From positions 204,436-268,435 of the forward strand of contig NZ_LYWZ01000011.1 in NCBI RefSeq assembly GCF_001661965.1: a stretch of 64,000 nucleotides of DNA. The letters run 5' to 3'. Below, piece after piece: positions 62,663-64,000 of the stretch. A model generated the notes under the pieces. It saw only the letters and a program-made list of their open reading frames with translations, did no database searches and was not told the DNA's origin. Position numbers and translations under genes: made by a program. Positions within the stretch are counted from its first letter, which is position 1. Every line of letters starts with the position of its first letter. This stretch comes from Croceicoccus mobilis (GTDB lineage Bacteria; Pseudomonadota; Alphaproteobacteria; Sphingomonadales; Sphingomonadaceae).

Positions 62663-62673
62663 CCCCCCCCCCC
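62663..62673. repeat. Poly-C tract
   Basis: Eleven consecutive C bases lie between the capsid-like module and the insertion sequence, ten bases before the IS left end. They are outside any recognised gene. Confidence 0.9.
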
Positions 62674-62721
62674 GGCACGGGTTGAAGCGTCCCGGATTTT
62701 CCGGAGGCAGTTTCAATTGAG

Positions 62722-63630
62722 TCATGCGACCATATCGAGGTTCCCTCTAGCTGCATAGTAATTGGCTTCGGCCTCAGCGGGTGGGATGTGCCCGATGGGG
62801 CCGAACAGACGCTGGTTGTTGAACCAATCGACCCAGCGTAGCGTTGCCATTTCCACGGCCGACACGCTTGGCCATGATCGCTGCCGCCAGATCACTTCCG
62901 CCTTGTAGAGGCCGTTGATCGTCTCGGCCAAAGCGTTGTCGTAACTGTCGCCAACGCTGCCAACGGACGGGACGAGGTTGGCCTCTGCCAAGCGCTGGGT
63001 GTAGTTCATGGCCAGATATTGGACGCCCCTGTCGCTGTGATGGATCAGGCCGTCATCAGGGCCAGGCCTGCGCGCATGGATCGCCTGTTCCAGAGCATCG
63101 AGCACGAAGCCGGCGGTCGCCGACGTGCTGACCTTCCAGCCCACGATCCGGCGGGCATAGGCATCGATCACAAATGCCACGTAGACGAACCCGGCCCAGG
63201 TGTGGACATAGGTAAAGTCGACCACCCACAAAGCGTTCGGCCGGCTGACGCGGAACTCGCGGTTGACCTTGTCGAGCGGGCACGGCGCCTTGGGGTTGCT
63301 GACGGTCGTGACCGTCGTCTTGCCTCGTCGCACGCCTGCCAGCGACATGGTGCGCATCAACCGTTCCACGGTGCACTTGGCCACAGCGATGCCCTCGCGG
63401 CGTAACTGGTGCCAGACCTTGCGGGAACCGTAGAGGCCAAAGTTGTTGTCATGGACACGCCTGATCTCTTCCTTGATCTCATCATCGCGCCGGGCACGGG
63501 CCGGACGCCTGGTAGGATCTGCAAGCCGGGCAGCATGCTCGTGGTAGGAGGACGGGGCGATCGCCAGTTCACGGCAGATCGGCTCGATACCCAGTTCCTC
63601 ACGGTGCGTGTCGATAAACGACATCACCAT
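62722..63630 (-). CDS. IS3-family transposase OrfB (DDE integrase domain)
   Basis: The 302-residue catalytic half has an HTH_21-like N-terminus and an rve domain with the DDE triad: D in [12 protein letters not shown] in [11 protein letters not shown] and E in [14 protein letters not shown]. It begins in the overlap ATGGTGATG with OrfA, so it is made by frameshift fusion or by coupled initiation. It is intact, with no internal stop. Confidence 0.93.
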   Translation of the reverse strand: MVMSFIDTHREELGIEPICRELAIAPSSYHEHAARLADPTRRPARARRDDEIKEEIRRVHDNNFGLYGSRKVWHQLRREGIAVAKCTVERLMRTMSLAGVRRGKTTVTTVSNPKAPCPLDKVNREFRVSRPNALWVVDFTYVHTWAGFVYVAFVIDAYARRIVGWKVSTSATAGFVLDALEQAIHARRPGPDDGLIHHSDRGVQYLAMNYTQRLAEANLVPSVGSVGDSYDNALAETINGLYKAEVIWRQRSWPSVSAVEMATLRWVDWFNNQRLFGPIGHIPPAEAEANYYAARGNLDMVA

Positions 63631-63950
63631 TTGCCGTGGCGGTCGAGCTCCGCCTGAGCAAAATATGCGGATGCCTTGCGGAGTATCTCGTTGGCCCGGC
63701 GCAACTCCTTCACTTCGCGTTCCAGCGCCTTGACCCGGTCCCGGTCGCTGGCGGCCTGCGCCGCTGGTCCCGCTCGTCGGCTCGCCTCCTCACGGCACCA
63801 GCGGCGCAGCGTCTCGGTCGTGCAGCCAACCTTCCCGGCAATCGAAGACAACGCTGCCCATTCCGACGGGTAATCCCCCCGGTGCTCATCCACCATTCGC
63901 ACCGCGCGGTCACGAAACTCTGGCGAAAACTTGTTCCTTGTAGCGCTCAT
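63624..63950 (-). CDS. IS3-family transposase OrfA (HTH)
   Basis: The 108-residue protein has the helix-turn-helix that binds the IS ends ([18 protein letters not shown]...[17 protein letters not shown]) and a leucine-zipper-like C-terminus ([18 protein letters not shown]) for multimerisation. Its last codons overlap OrfB by seven bases. A classical A6G slippery run is not evident, so coupled initiation at the ATGGTGATG is possible. Confidence 0.92.
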   Translation of the reverse strand: MSATRNKFSPEFRDRAVRMVDEHRGDYPSEWAALSSIAGKVGCTTETLRRWCREEASRRAGPAAQAASDRDRVKALEREVKELRRANEILRKASAYFAQAELDRHGKW

Positions 63951-64000
63951 TCTGGCTCCTTCTCACAAATAGGAGCCTCCGGAAAACCCGGGACGCTTCA

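Larger units (their letters stand above)
62683..64000 (-). mobile_element. IS3-family insertion sequence (1318 bp)
   Basis: Terminal inverted repeats of 26 bases differ at one position: left 62683-62708 and right 63975-64000, both beginning TGAAGCGTCCCGG when read inward. Two overlapping minus-strand genes encode the transposase. The element ends exactly at the last base of the window, so the right flank and any target-site duplication cannot be seen. It appears intact. Confidence 0.93.

Overview
The window reads as chromosome of a high-GC alphaproteobacterium, most likely order Sphingomonadales (Erythrobacteraceae-like). This is inferred from the gene order nuoA..N-birA-coaX-rnj-DUF1467, an amidase-mrcA-prfB block divergent from rne, a zapA-6S RNA-formyl-THF cyclo-ligase block, exosortase-A-associated genes, and protein sequence flavour. 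No rRNA, tRNA or CRISPR array was recognised.

Layout. 1-1708: 3' part of a long coiled-coil protein with 29-residue tandem repeats. 1784-20498 (minus): a compact complex I operon, nuoABCD-(NTF2-like)-nuoE-(two micro membrane proteins)-nuoFGHIJKLMN, followed by birA, coaX, rnj and a DUF1467 gene; most junctions overlap as ATGA, GTGA or TGATG. 20625-21997 (minus): prepilin peptidase and an exported SH3 protein. 22167-27646: a 2-hydroxyacid dehydrogenase (plus), then, reading on the minus strand, an exported peroxiredoxin, prfB, a lipoprotein methyltransferase, a flavin-dependent oxygenase and a GFA protein. 27702-31253 (minus): penicillin-binding protein 1A and an amidase. 31937-34747 (plus): RNase E behind a 683-base leader/promoter region.

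34808-40239 holds an SDR, two nucleotidyltransferases, a CDP-alcohol phosphatidyltransferase, a HIT protein and a flippase, probably making a CDP-activated polar alcohol for a lipid or surface polymer. 40369-43557 carries sdhB (without sdhCDA), a thioesterase, zapE and a pirin. 43554-46672 is a three-gene exosortase-A-associated satellite (PLP decarboxylase, AMP ligase, acyl carrier protein). 46689-51394 holds trxB, a cupin, an M23 peptidase, an L,D-transpeptidase, thiE and a lipoprotein. 51478-57147 (minus) is a sugar-phosphate operon tkt-gap-MOSC-pgk-fba. 57578-59242 (plus) is a small coiled-coil gene, zapA, 6S RNA, formyl-THF cyclo-ligase and DUF2842.

From 59243 to the end the sequence changes character: lower GC, looser packing and accessory genes. 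It contains two minus-strand genes each bounded by the same pair of repeats (cassette-like), a compact phage-type module (ribbon-helix-helix protein, unknown protein, HK97-capsid-like protein), a poly-C tract, and an IS3-family element whose right terminal inverted repeat ends exactly at base 64000. This accessory end is where undescribed biology is most likely.
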